Below are positions 44,233 through 56,054 of a DNA stretch of 64,000 nucleotides, one piece after another (positions within the stretch are counted from its first letter, which is position 1; every line of letters starts with the position of its first letter). This DNA comes from Paragordius varius. Lineage: Eukaryota > Nematomorpha. A program made the translations under genes and the position numbers. The DNA is taken from assembly GCA_964247055.1 (NCBI GenBank), contig OZ176051.1, forward strand, positions 11,842,001 to 11,906,000. The letters run 5' to 3'. The notes below the pieces were generated by a model. It saw only the letters and a program-made list of their open reading frames with translations, was not told the DNA's origin and ran no database searches.

Positions 44233-45370
44233 GCCCGAAACCCACCTTAAGAATACTAATACATTATCAATCAGAATATGTGTATTTCATCAAGATATTT
44301 ATTTGTGCGATGAGTGTTATGAAATCAGTAAAGGAAATTGGAAAAAATATTTGTTAAAAAATTAAATACGAAATTTTAATGAACCGATTTCAGAGCGTGA
44401 TAAAACGAATAAAAACACAAATTAAGATATTAGAAATACAAATCATTAAATTACATTCTAAGAACTTAAAATTGTTTTATGTACACAATGGATACAAAAT
44501 ATATCTTGCTTAAATATTTATTAAGATAGATGAATGCATCCGGATATCACGGTGCTTATGTTTTTAAGACTTACAAGTGATATAAAAATATCAACACTAG
44601 CTCCATAACCAAAAATCCCAAATTTCGCGCCAAATATGGTTCATTCCAAAAATATTATCAATATATCAATATATATCATATAATACTATATTTAAAAAGA
44701 AAAACAATGTAAATATTTATATTGATAAGAGGTGTGGGCCTAAAGAAGTTTGGGGAAAACGGATAGGCCGATTCTAAATCAAAGCTGAAAATCATTTAAT
44801 CATCTGTAAATATGCCGACAGTGATTAAGCCCTTATATGGATCCTCATTTTTGCCCCTATCCCATGTAAAAATTGTACTATTAAAAAATGAAAGTTATTT
44901 TAAATTTGAAAGACAATTCAGAAAAAGCGTGGTCTCATTTATTTACAATAATGTAAATATCTTTTGTTTTACAAAGACGCCGATAATCACCAAGTCCATA
45001 AATTATCCAGCCCCATTAAATTGGGGTTTCTAAAAAATGTTGGCTTAAAACACAATTCCGAAAGTGTGGGTATGTCAGTTTCAATAAAGCTTTTTTTATT
45101 GTTATTTAATTTCGGTAAAATTGACTAAGTCGTTTTTGAATTAGCCCCTTGATTTAGCCTCACATAGTGTGAAAATAGGAACTTTATAAAATTATATTAA
45201 CGCTGAAGGATTAACTTGGAAAGCGTGCCATGCAAAAACATTAGTAATGTTCCGTGAATGACTGAGCCATATTTTAGAATTTTCTCTCCTCAAGCCGCAC
45301 CAGTGTAAAAATGGATTTTTAAAACAAATGGATTTTGAAGCACCTTTCCTAAAAACGTACCTTAATATAT
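44233..45370. other. AT-rich intergenic DNA
   Basis: No gene recognised. A moderately GC-richer patch near 44730-45010 contains no convincing exon. Confidence 0.5.
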
Positions 45371-46050
45371 ACCATTTGCACTTCAAGAGTGTCCTTAAAC
45401 ACTTCAAGTTGGTCCTTGAACATTTCAAGTGTGTCCTTGAACAATTCGAGTTATTCCTTGAACACTTCAAGTTGGTCCTTAAAATTTAATTTTAGATTTG
45501 ACCATAATTTTAGCATTTATTTTTTTATTTTATCATTTATTAACCTAATTTTCTATATTTATTATATATTTATTCATTTAAAAATAAAATTTTTTATTTA
45601 AAAACCACTTTTTTGTGTCAAACTATTTTTTTTCAATTGAATAAAATTATTGACTTTTAATTGTTTTTAATGAAAAATTTTAATTAATAACCCAGAAAAC
45701 TTATATATTTTTTCCTTTCATATTATATAAATATCCAAAATTATTTTAAGAAATTAATAAGGATATACGGTTTCTCAAAGATTAAAAGTTGACGATTTAA
45801 AATTTATGTTAAATAATAGAAAATAGGTTAAAAATAATAAAATAGATGAATTATTTACGATTTGATTGATAAAAGTTAAAAACAAAACAAAAAAGTTAAA
45901 GGACCAACTTAATGTGTTCAAGGACCAACTTGAAATGTTGAAGAACCAACTTGAACTGTTCAAAGACCAACTTGAACTGTTTAAGGACCAACTTGAATTG
46001 TTCAAGGACTAACTTGAAGTGTTCAAGGACACTCTTGAAGTACAAATGGT
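45371..46050. mobile_element. 21-bp-unit MITE, family A copy 2
   Basis: The left end ACCATTTG is followed by five units (CACTTCAAGTTGGTCCTTGA type). The right end has seven inverted units (AAGGACCAACTTGAACTGTT type) and ends TACAAATGGT. Because the unit is 21 bp (7 codons), the ends appear as heptad-repeat frames (SLNTSSW, FKLVLEQ), which are artefacts. 680 bp with TA flanks. Confidence 0.88.
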
Positions 46051-46252
46051 ATATGTAAAATTTATGAAAATTATTTACATATCTATTAATTCTTACTTTT
46101 TGCATTTTAATTCTAAAATTTACTTGCTTATATATAATGTAAATAAATACATTATTTAAGTCATACTTGAATACATCCATTGCAGAGCCGTTTTAAATAT
46201 TTTTATATAACTCGATATAAAAAAGCATGATTAGAATCTTAATCATTTAGAA

Positions 46253-46456
46253 TATATATGGTATGAGTAAGTACACATTGCTAGTTTATTAATTATTGCC
46301 AAATATCATATACAACAAAGGGAAATATTATTGGCTAATAATAATAAAAAGTAAGAATAATAACTATAAGCCAATAATACTGCCCTTTGTTGTATAAACT
46401 ATTTGGCAATAATTAATAACTTTCTGGCAATGTGTGCATACTCATACTGTATATTA
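46253..46456. mobile_element. Near-perfect 200-bp hairpin element
   Basis: The left arm TATGGTATGAGTAAGTACAC, TTATTAATTATTGCCAAATA, ACAACAAAGGG and TTATTGGCT is mirrored almost base for base by the right arm, with a central loop of about 20 bp. It is probably a foldback MITE, 92 bp upstream of the first AATF-like exon. Confidence 0.8.
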
Positions 46457-46547
46457 CCAAGATATATTTCCCGTGTGTACTGTGGATTAACCAATTATTT
46501 GCCAAAATGTTATTTATTATTTAATATTACATATTTAAACTTCTCAG

Positions 46548-49500
46548 ATAAAGTAGCAATGAAATCAAATTATTTTAAAATTAAATCAACAATACTTTTT
46601 CAATATGATAATGCTTACTTTATGCATTCAAGAGCTAAAGTGCAGGATATTAATAATCTTGTTAATACTTGTAGAGTAATGTGACCAGATATTTAAAACG
46701 CTGACGCAGTAGAAATCAAAACATACTCTGCCTGTTCAACATCGGTGTGGTATATTACACAGTTTCCACAAAATAATATCCTAATGAAATATATATATAT
46801 ATGGAAAATATCAGGATTATCATGGTGCTTTTGGTTTTAACCTATACGAGTTAGTAAAGAAAGTTATTTACTTTTTTTGTGGTAAGCGCTCCGTATAAAT
46901 TGCAAAGAGTGCGCAATATTTCCAATATTTTTTAGTGAATGCTAAATGCTTTATTTTAAAAATATATCACTAAAATATAAAAAACACTACATAAAAAGCA
47001 AAACAATATTTTTAAAAATTTAAATTTTTAGATGTGGGCTCTGAAAGTCCCAAATTTTTTGGATCTTTTAAAATGTCTATTAAAATGAATGCAAAATTCC
47101 GACATTGTGGTATAATTCTAAATATATGCTAAATTTTGATATCAACTAAATATATTTTTTAAAAATGCATACTTTCAAAAATTTAATTTTTAGTAAGATT
47201 TTGTTGAAGCATACCTCATACTATTTTGACGTGATCGAAACGAAATAAACGGTTGAGATGTTATAACATTTTATATATATTGGGTCGGGTGATAAAAAAT
47301 CTTTTTGACTTGACTTGCAAATTTTTCAAGTCATGGCTTGCTTTCATGTGATAAAATTTAACATTAGACGACTTAAGTCAAGCAAGAAAACTTGATTCGG
47401 AGGTGATAAAAAATCATATGATCAAGTAAAACTTAAAGATTTTGCAAGTGTAGTGTAGTGCACACTTGACAGATTTGAAAATATGGATAAAATTATTTTG
47501 GAAACTATTTATGTATAAAATTTAAGTTTTATATGTAATTCAAATATTTGTTAATGCTATAAATTGTTAATTTGATAAATTTTGGCTAATTAATCTATTC
47601 ATTGGGTGGATACAAAAGAGGATAATTTTTAGAAAAACTCTGCTAATATTTAATAACATGGCATATAAAAATATGCTAAATATATCAATTCTGTGACCCC
47701 TCAAAAAATTGGATTCTCTAAAATTTCCTAAAAATAATAATTAAATATCAATCTTCTAAAAATCTTCGTTTATTAAAAGCAAAGGGTTACTTCACTATTA
47801 ACCAATGTAAAGAATTTATTTAATCATAAATTTATTTCGAATGTAATGTTTATAATCGAAGAATAATTATATATTGTATAAACATCTTCCCATTATATTT
47901 GCAAATGGACTCCAAACAAAATGTAGTGTGATAAAGAAATGGAAAGTGTTTTAAGGGCGAATGGTTTCATCAATTTAAAAATTATTACCAGGCTCAATAT
48001 TTAAAAATTCATAATATTAAATAAGATACTTTCCAGTAAGTTTGAAACGTCAATAAATGCATATTGTATTAATTGTTTATCTTTTTGTGCCTTATTTTAT
48101 AATTTTGGCTGAACATAATCAAAATAATTTCTGCAAATTCGAATTGGGTGGCAAAAAAATGTTACAATAAGCAAAAGACTTGACTTAAGTGTTTTTTTCT
48201 CACCGATCTTCAAGTGTACACTTGCTGGCTTAAGTAAACATGCTCAACTTGCCACGCTTGGCTTACAAGTCAAGTGCGACTTTTTTATTACCCCACCCAT
48301 TATTCGATAATGCTAATTTCTCAATCAGAATTTTGTGAAAAATATTCGTTCGTTTTCAAATTTATATTATTTAAAAAAAATTAACCAAAATTTGCAAGCA
48401 AAGAAACCTAATTAAAATTCTTAATGTTCAACATCATCGAATTATTATGTAGAGAGATGAGGCATTCATTAGCCTTAAAATATCGTTTTTGACACCTTTT
48501 TACACATGGTTGTTCAAAAAATTCATTTGAGTGGAATAAAATCTAACAATGGTAAACCGATTTTAATAACTTTAGATCTATGGGATAAATTGATAAAATT
48601 TAGAATACTATTAAACACTGTATTGATAGCTAGCAATGAGAGTTTTTGCCCTAACAGTTAATAATTATTAAATTTCAGATACCAAAAAATTTAAAAGATT
48701 AATAATGAAGGTTTTGAGTCTAGAAAAAATGTTGCTTGACAAATTTGAGAAAAATCAGTTTTTTTTATTATTATTATAACAGAGAAAAATATAATTACCT
48801 TGATATGAGGCAGGAATTAGATATATTGATTAATAGCGATCGGGACCAAATTTTAAATCAATTACAATATGAAATATCAAAATCTTCCTATTCTCTAACC
48901 GATCAAATTGAAAAGGTTGGTGGTTATTTAATTTTAGATTGTCCAAGACATAGATGGGAAACTTTTGGAACGAACACGCTTAAAACGAATATCTCTGAAT
49001 GATTCAGAAAATATGCATGTATTGTTTATCATTTTTATCGTATTTTGTAAATATTAAATTCAAATGAGCCGAAAATGGTTATTAAAGCTTGATTAAGTTT
49101 TAAACGGATTTAAAAATAATTTTTAAAATGTTAATATTTATCATTATTGAGATATTTGTTAAACATCATATTTAATAATTAATTATCAAAATTTATTTTA
49201 ATTACATGTTGAATAGACGATTATTTTTGGGGGTGGTTTTTACCTAACTTATATTTTTAAATTAATAAAAAAACTTATATTTTTCCACTTTTTAACCTTT
49301 AAACAAAGTAAGATAGCTCTCGTTTGCTTTTAAAGTCAATAAATGTCTAAAATTTGGTTCCTTAAAAGTTTCTAAAAATTTTCTAAGTTATCTATTCATA
49401 TTTTTCAATCATAAAATACATTTATTTGTTGTTGTGGAGTGCAAAAAAGTTTTAACATAGTATTACAATTTTTCGTTTTTTTTGTAAAAATTGGATCATG

Positions 49501-49656
49501 CACCAGAAGGTCTAAAATTGCTTTTTCAATTTAAAATACTTTTGTTGTGGAGTGCAAAAAAGTTTTAACATAGTATTACAATTTTTCGTTTTTTTTGTAA
49601 AAATTGGATCATGCACCAGAAGGTCTAAAATTGCTTTTTCAATTTAAAATACTTTT

Positions 49657-49740
<84 letters not shown>

Positions 49741-52700
49741 TTTAAAATCGCTCTGACAAAACTATCCCAGAAATAAATAAAGTGTCAACATTTGGGCACT
49801 TAAATATTAATTCTGGGTGCACTTGATGGTGTTTGCTTGCCTTAGCCCTTCGAAAATGTAATCCTTGCTTCCAAAAAATTTCGGGATTTTTACTTTGTAT
49901 ATTTTTCAAGTAATTTTAAATTATTTTTAAAAACGATATGGTTTACCAGCAATAATAGATTTATTACAAGTAAAATAGGTTGTATTCTTGTTATAAAAAA
50001 TATTTTGCAAAATAATAAGTTAATCCAGTCGCATAAAATTTTGCAATTAAAATGCCAATCATGTCGTAAAAACTCAAATATTATACCAAATAACTTTGAG
50101 ACTCAACTCGAAAAAGTTAATAGATAATATAATTTCTCAAAATAAAAACTGACACATGTCTGTTTTAACACTCTACCTGGAGTGCATTATAAGAAATATC
50201 CCACAAACTTACGGCATCAACGTAGTTGGGAACCTACTTACATCCGTTCACTACGCGGATGATACAGTCTTATTCGCAGACAGTCTAGACACATTATCGC
50301 AAGCCTTGCAAGTGTTTGCAACTGAATGCAATAAATTTGGATTAAATATCAATTTCAAAAAAACAAAAGGCATGCAAATAAATCCAGCTCAAACCAATCC
50401 AATAATCCTCAACGGCAACCAGATCGAAACAGTTAGCAGCTACACGTACTTAGGTAGCATTATTAATAATGAGAACAACTCTACGCCTGAAATAAAGCGA
50501 AGAATTGCTATTGCTAAAGCAGTAACTTTTAAATATAACAGGATTTGGATGTCACATGACATTAAACTACAAACCAAAATCAGATTAATCAAAGCTACAG
50601 TTTTCCCCACATTCATGTATGGGGGGAAAGCTGGACACTGAAAAAATATGATGAACGTCTAATAAATTCTTTCGAATTATGGGTTTGGAGGAAACTTCTT
50701 CAAACAAAATGGACAGACAAAGTTTCAAACACCACCATTCTAAATAAAATAAACCCAGAAATGTCATTTCTTGGCAGCTTAACACGGCAAAAACTCTCCT
50801 TCTTCGGGCACATCATGAGATCCAGTTCACTTGAAAAATCACTGATGCTGGGGAAAGTGAGTGGTGCCCGAAAAAGAGGGAGAAGACGAACTCGTTGGAT
50901 GGATAACATCCTCAAAGAAACTAACCAATCATTATCCGACCTAAACACCAAAACCGGAAATCGCAACGAATGGAGAAGTTTTATTTTCAATGTTGCAATC
51001 AGTCGGAATCGACTTTAGCAAACAACAACAACAACTTTTTTAGTTTATTTTCTACTCTGGAACTATTTTAGATATCTCATTAATATTTTTACCTTAAATT
51101 TTAATTTTTAGTTTTTATTTTAATTTTATTTTTTCGTTTGACAAGGATTACTAGTGGTAATCGAAAATTCACCCCAATAAATTCATATAATTTTAGCTGA
51201 ATTATAATTGCCATATTCATATACTTCAATCTTTCTGTGATATTGTGCCAATTAATATAGAGGTATTCCATGGCTTTTTAGGGGCTTTATTCATTTCATT
51301 TTTTTAAAAAAATAATATGTTAAAAATTTTTCAAACTTTTTGCCATTAAAAAAATTTCTAAATTTTGTTGAAACGCTAAAAATATAATATATAAAAAACT
51401 TAGTTTGTAATGTCAATGTTTTTGAATATATTTCAAGGTAATTTTTTGCTAATGTATTGTATTTATGAAATATTTAAATTTAAGGCCCTTGAGATAATAC
51501 ATCCCAAAATTTATTCTTCTTATATAAAATTTAATAAGTAATTTGAAAAAAAAATTCCTACATAAATACAACCGCCTCACCCTGATTATTGGATAGATAA
51601 AATTTTAGTTTGAGCGTGTTTTTGATGACTATAAATTCTGCTATAACTAAATAATTCAATGCAATTGAGAAGCTATTTTGTATCGCTATTTCTATTTAGA
51701 GTATATACAATATTTTTTAATAAAGAGTAGGTTATTAAAAGTTAGAAAATCTTATGTCTACAACTTTAACAATAATTATTAGTATTTATGAGATTCAGCT
51801 TGCTTAGAAGAACGCCTTTTATTTGTAAAAATTTTATTTCGTTTATAAGGTACATCTCTTAATAGATGTCTTATCTTGTTTTTATTACCCCACCAAGTTT
51901 TAGCTATTGTGGCCTTTATTTGTATTGTTAAATAAAGCAATTTTAATCTATATATATATATATATATATATATTAGAATTCTCTGGTCATCAATAAAGTT
52001 AATAATACTGACACAATTATCAATCCATCAATTTTCGATGACATGGATTTTTATTACCGACTTGTGAAAGATTTTGTGGACAAAAATAATTCATTACAAA
52101 CTTCTCACAAAAATAATCAAAGGTTTGGCAGTTTTGATATTAAAATTTACAGTTTTTTATAGTTCATTTTGCAGCATAATTGGTATAAACAATTTTTATT
52201 AGTTAAGATTGTCATTAATATTTTGATCATGCAACATGTTTTTTATAGGTGTATTATTTTTACATATTGTAATAAAAACATTAAATTTTGTATTATATCC
52301 ATTTAAAATTATTCATCCAAATAATATTTAGTTAACATAACTAAAGAAGTTGACTTTTCCCTATCTATTCTGAAAGACAAAATCTAATTTTAATATAAAT
52401 AATTGTTATATCTGTGAAAAAATGAGAAAAGAAATTCATAGTTTTAAATAAAAAATATAACAACTAATTTGTTAAACGCTTTGTCAATAGTAATCGCAAT
52501 GCTATTTCTCTGTTTATAAAGTAATTTTCAGGTGTATTTTCGTTTATCATTATTTCACGGTCCGTCATTTACCATTTATAATTCTAATATTTTTTTACAC
52601 ATTCCTTAGTTATTTTGTTTGTAATTTAAGGTATTGATTTTTTTACGACTTGGTACTTTCAGGTAATTTTTACATTTTATCAGTTGTAACATTGTGATCA

Positions 52701-53276
52701 AAATGGTTTATATATATTGGTTATTTTTTGAGAATCAGTAAACCTATTTTTCGGTTATTTACCGTATTTGTACATTATAAAATTAAATAATTATACAAAT
52801 AATAAATTTTTGCATTACACTTTTGTGTTCTTATGTAATCAGAATGTAGGCTATAGCGAAAACTTATGGGAAATGAAGGATTTAATTGAAAAATGAATAT
52901 ATGATGTTTAAAAATTTTAATTATATTTGACTGGTAAGTTTAGCCAACTCAAATAAAAATACTTTAAATGAAAATATTTTTTATACCTATACTGGTTTAT
53001 TTTAATAATACATTTCAATTTAGCAATGTTTCCAAACACACGCTTGATGTGAGAGCTACTAAGAAACGAAGGATAAAGTAAAAATATAATTATAATTTGT
53101 TAAAAAAAAATTTGTTTGTTAAATTTGGTTTTTGCTAATTAATCTACTTTTTGAAACATTAATAAATATTTATATATATAACTTTTTATATGTTTTTTAG
53201 TTATGAGCCAATACCTAAACTTCTGAATTTTATGTGTCCCGAACCTGAATTAATAGATGTTGACCAAAACTTTTAG
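46548..53276 (+). CDS. AATF: AATF/Che-1/Bfr2-like protein, C-terminal two thirds
   Basis: A nucleolar factor for 40S ribosomal subunit assembly. The best-supported exons encode the TRAUB end: 51977-52122 (NPSIFDDMDFYYRLVKDFVD, matching the family IFDDDDFYHQLLRELI), 53024-53077 (RATKKRRI) and 53201-53276 (YEPIPKLLNFMCPEP, matching LSKLLSFMAP), joined in phase with GT-AG borders. Two earlier exons are weaker: 48783-48915 (SDRDQILNQLQYEISKSSYS ... LTDQIEK, like the region before TRAUB) and 46548-46675 (KSTILFQYDNAYFMHSRAK, like ELLFQYPDTRYL). Phases require at least one more exon between these two, and the N-terminus was not found. The 3.06-kb intron before 51977 holds a tandem duplication, a long TA tract and a LINE. 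A shorter last part than human suggests a reduced C-terminus. Confidence 0.72.
47278..48301. mobile_element. 1-kb inverted-repeat DNA element in AATF intron
   Basis: The left end TTGGGTCGGGTGATAAAAAA with GACTTGACTTGCAA is mirrored on the right by TTACAAGTCAAGTGC and ACTTTTTTATTACCCCACCC. Subterminal CTTGACTTAAG-like motifs recur at both ends. There is no coding region and flanking duplication is not clear (TA or TAT). A similar TTTTTATTACCCCACCAA occurs alone at 51885. Confidence 0.65.
49429..49654. repeat. Two perfect tandem copies of a 113-bp unit
   Basis: The unit begins TTGTTGTGGAGTGCAAAAAA and includes GGATCATGCACCAGAAGGTC. Copies 49429-49541 and 49542-49654 look identical, so the duplication is very recent, or an assembly artefact next to the long TA tract. 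Confidence 0.95.
49660..49737. repeat. Long (TA)n microsatellite
   Basis: About 39 TA units, the longest in the window, directly after the 113-bp tandem duplication in the AATF intron. Confidence 0.98.
50150..51037 (+). mobile_element. 5'-truncated LINE with (CAA)n tail
   Basis: It starts inside the reverse transcriptase, just before the catalytic motif (VHYADDTVLFADS). It continues through FGLNINFKKTKGMQINP, YTYLGSIIN and the thumb, then the C-terminal WRKLLQTKWTDK, LSFFGHIMRS and RKRGRRRTRWMDN block, stopping at 51018. The frame is broken once near 50630-50650. The 3' end AAACAACAACAACAAC is a short CAA repeat. It is the same type as the LINE at 56.4-57.7 kb (about half the residues alike) and lies in the AATF intron. 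Confidence 0.88.
51951..51976. repeat. (TA)n tract forming an AATF splice acceptor
   Basis: About 11 TA units followed by TTAG; the AG at 51975-51976 is the acceptor of the TRAUB exon. Confidence 0.95.
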
Positions 53277-53624
53277 TATTTATATACTTTTTCTATAAAA
53301 ATTCTAATTATTTATTTTAAAAATTTAAAATTGATAACATTAATTATAAGGTTTATTATTTAATTTAATATAGTTTTAAAAAAAGTTTTAATAATGAAAA
53401 AATTATTAATTAAGTTTGTAATTTCCCTAATTTTTGAATTGAAATTGCTTACTTATATAGCTAAATTAAAAGAGGATTAAAAATTCTTGATTTAAACCCA
53501 ATTATACAATTTTAATAATAAAATAAATTTCTTTATTTTATATTTAGCGGAAAATTGTATTCATCCTTATTCCGATAAAGATTTTCTATTTCAAACATAT
53601 GCCATAAATAATAAATTTAATATT

Positions 53625-53629
<5 letters not shown>

Positions 53630-53660
<31 letters not shown>
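53630..53660. repeat. (TA)n microsatellite
   Basis: About 15 TA units between AATF and the exon group at 53.9 kb. Confidence 0.95.
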
Positions 53661-53664
<4 letters not shown>

Positions 53665-53920
53665 TTTTATGGGTAACACGATATAAGGAGCACTATACAG
53701 TAGGCCTTATTTATAGCTAGCTAAAAGATTTAATTTACATGAGCCATATATGAGATTTTTCATCTTTATTCGTTGTTACATTTTTGAAAATTATGGAGTG
53801 AAAAAATCGTAATGTTTAATTAAATATCCTCTTAGTCATTTTAAATATATAAATGGCCTGACGCGTAGAAAAAATGCTTTATTTATGATACATATATCAT
53901 TTGATAACTAAATGTTTCAG

Positions 53921-54200
53921 AATATATAATGAACATCCAAATGCGGTTAACGATCCAGTAAATAAGTTAATTTTTAATTTTTCTGTTATTCGCCAAAATC
54001 GAAGTCGCACCTTAGGTCGTTTAAAATTAAATACAACAGAAAAAAAACATGTCCTCGAATTTTATTGGTTAATATATAGAGTAAGGTTACTTAAAAACAC
54101 AAAAATGTAAAAAGTTGCAGAAAGTCCTTGTAGGACTTACAGGAATCAATGCTAATCTCATTTGATGTCAAATTAGAATCCCATAAACTAGTTAATTTGC
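53921..54200 (+). CDS. Unrecognised exon group with a 24-nt intron
   Basis: After the acceptor GTTTCAG, exon 53921-54015 encodes IYNEHPNAVNDPVNKLIFNF and VIRQNRSRTL. A 24-nt GT...CAG intron (54016-54039) follows, then 54040-54080 encodes KKHVLEFYWLIYR and ends at a strong donor GTAAGG. A possible next exon (54143-54200) encodes ESMLISFDVKLESHKLVNL. Phases agree. The NRSRTL pattern faintly recalls GINS Psf1 (LLRNRRCTV), but the following residues do not fit, so I leave it unnamed. The 5' and 3' parts were not found; a later exon of a gene whose start is hidden in 53.3-53.9 kb is possible. Confidence 0.4.
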
Positions 54201-54479
54201 GGTAGAGGATTTCAAAAATATCACATAAGCTTATGTATCTAATATATAATAATATCATTTTCTTGCAAAAATTAAAAAAGACATGGTAAAGGCCATTTAA
54301 CAATGTGAAACAATTAAAAAACTTGAATTCCAGAATCAGCACATTCATCTTTTTAAATATTATGAGCACACCGAAAAAATTGTAAAATATGTTTGGAAAA
54401 ACTCCCATTCTAAAAATAATTATAAATATAATATTAGATTACCATTTTTTATATTTCTCAGTTTAATTAATTTTATGTG

Positions 54480-55292
54480 AAATACAATATATATTTATAA
54501 AAATGGAAAGTGGTGGCTTTGTGATCTGTTTCCGGAAAACCGGTAGACCCATTCAAATCCAAATATCGAAAAAACAAAATCATTAATGAATGCCCCGACA
54601 ATAACTTTGCCCTTTTTTTGAAATAGGTCCCCAGTTCGGTCCCACCCCGTTTAAAAACGGGTTTTTTGAAAATCGTGTCTTTGAGACAATTTTAACGTGT
54701 TGGACCATTCAATTTCAAATATGATTTTTTTTTACTTATTTTCGATTGTGCTTTTTAATTTAGGTCTTCTTTTAACCTGCTCCCCCCGTAAAATGCCATT
54801 TTTTTCAAAAAAACAAAGTCTACAAAAAAAATTTTTAGAATCTATATCGCCCAAAGCATGAGACCGTAAAAATTCAGTAAGGATTCCAAGTATTTTCTGT
54901 TAAACATTTTAGCCAAGCGTTCTTTGATGATAGCTCCTGGGTAAGGAGATACCCGCTAAAAACTGACCTGTCATATCGAAATAGCGTGTCTTTGGGGCTA
55001 AATTTCAGAAAACCTATTAGGACATATGAGTTCAATAGCTGCTTAAAATATTACCAGTAAGAAGGCAAAAACCTAGATCTTGTGGTTTTTTTAATTTCGC
55101 CGTTAATTAGGCCCTTCACGCCCTGAAAAATGCGCCACCATAGAATGATTTTTTAATTGTGAATCAATTTTTCCAAAAACTAATGGGAGCATATGGAATC
55201 AATCATGTCCAGGTATTCTCAGTGAAAAGGCAAAAAAAAATGTATCAGCCTTTGGGTAGGGAGCTACCCGCCGACATTTGCAGCTGATATAT
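54480..55292. other. Less AT-rich block of unknown nature
   Basis: Relatively GC-rich text (GGAAAACCGGTAGACCCATT; GGTCCCACCCCGTTTAAAAA; a repeated GGTA(A)GGAG..ACCCGC phrase at 54940 and 55256). It has no long frame. It is probably an old repeat; a loosely similar patch is at 44.73-44.88 kb. Confidence 0.35.
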
Positions 55293-56012
55293 ACCATTTG
55301 CACTTCAAGAGTGTCCTTGAACACTTCAAGTTGGTCCTGTTCATTTCAAGTTGGTCCTTGAACAATTCAAGTTGCTCCTTGAACATTTCAAGTTGGTCCT
55401 TGAACACTTCAAGTTGGTCCTTGAACACTTCAAGTTGCTACTTTAAATTTATGAATTTTGATTTAACCATAATTTTTGCATTTATTTTTTAATTTTATTA
55501 TTTATTAACCTAATTTTCTTTATTTATTATATATTTATTCATTTAAAAATAAAATTTTTTTATTGAAAAACCACTTTTTTGTTTCAATCTATTTTTTTTC
55601 AATTGAACAAAATTATTGACTTAAATGTTTTTAATGAAAAAATTTAAGAACTCAGAAAAATTATATATTTTTTCATTTCGTGTTAAAATCATATAAATAT
55701 CCCAAATTATTTTAAGAAATTAATAAAGATATACGGTTTCTCAAAGATTAAAAGTTGATATCGATTTAAAATTTATGTAAATAATAGAAAATAGGTTAAA
55801 AACAATAAAATACATGAATTATTTACGATTTGATAGATAAAATTTAAAACAAAACAAAAAAGTCAAAGGACCAACTTGAATTGTTCAAGGACCAACTTGA
55901 ACTGTTCAAGGACCAACTTGAATTGTTCAAGGACCAACTTGTATTCAAGGACCAACTTGAAATGTTCAAGGACCAACTTCAAGTGTTCAAGGACACTCTT
56001 GAAGTGCAAATG
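55293..56012. mobile_element. 21-bp-unit MITE, family A copy 3
   Basis: ACCATTTG plus seven units on the left (one shortened by a base) and seven inverted units on the right (one shortened by three bases), ending GTGCAAATG with one G lost from the terminal GGT. The interior is close to copy A2 (AACCTAATTTTCTTTATTTA). It abuts the Helitron remnant. Confidence 0.88.
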
Positions 56013-56054
56013 TATAGTACCAACTAATTAGCTAACTTTTAAAGTGAAAGGTCA

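Noticed and set aside
45389-46180. Heptad-repeat frames (SLNTSSW and FKLVLEQ types) that look like small repetitive proteins
   Set aside because: They are the 21-bp units of MITE A2 read in frame. The same happens at 55298-55492 and 11379-11564. There is no gene context and frames are open on both strands.
48701-49002. The full frame to the stop at 49002 as a separate small gene
   Set aside because: A good acceptor lies at 48782 and a plausible donor at 48916; the residues after the donor are not family-like. Treated as an AATF exon instead.
53921-54080. Naming the exon group as GINS subunit Psf1
   Set aside because: Only a short NRSRTL-like pattern fits; the residues after it do not follow the family.
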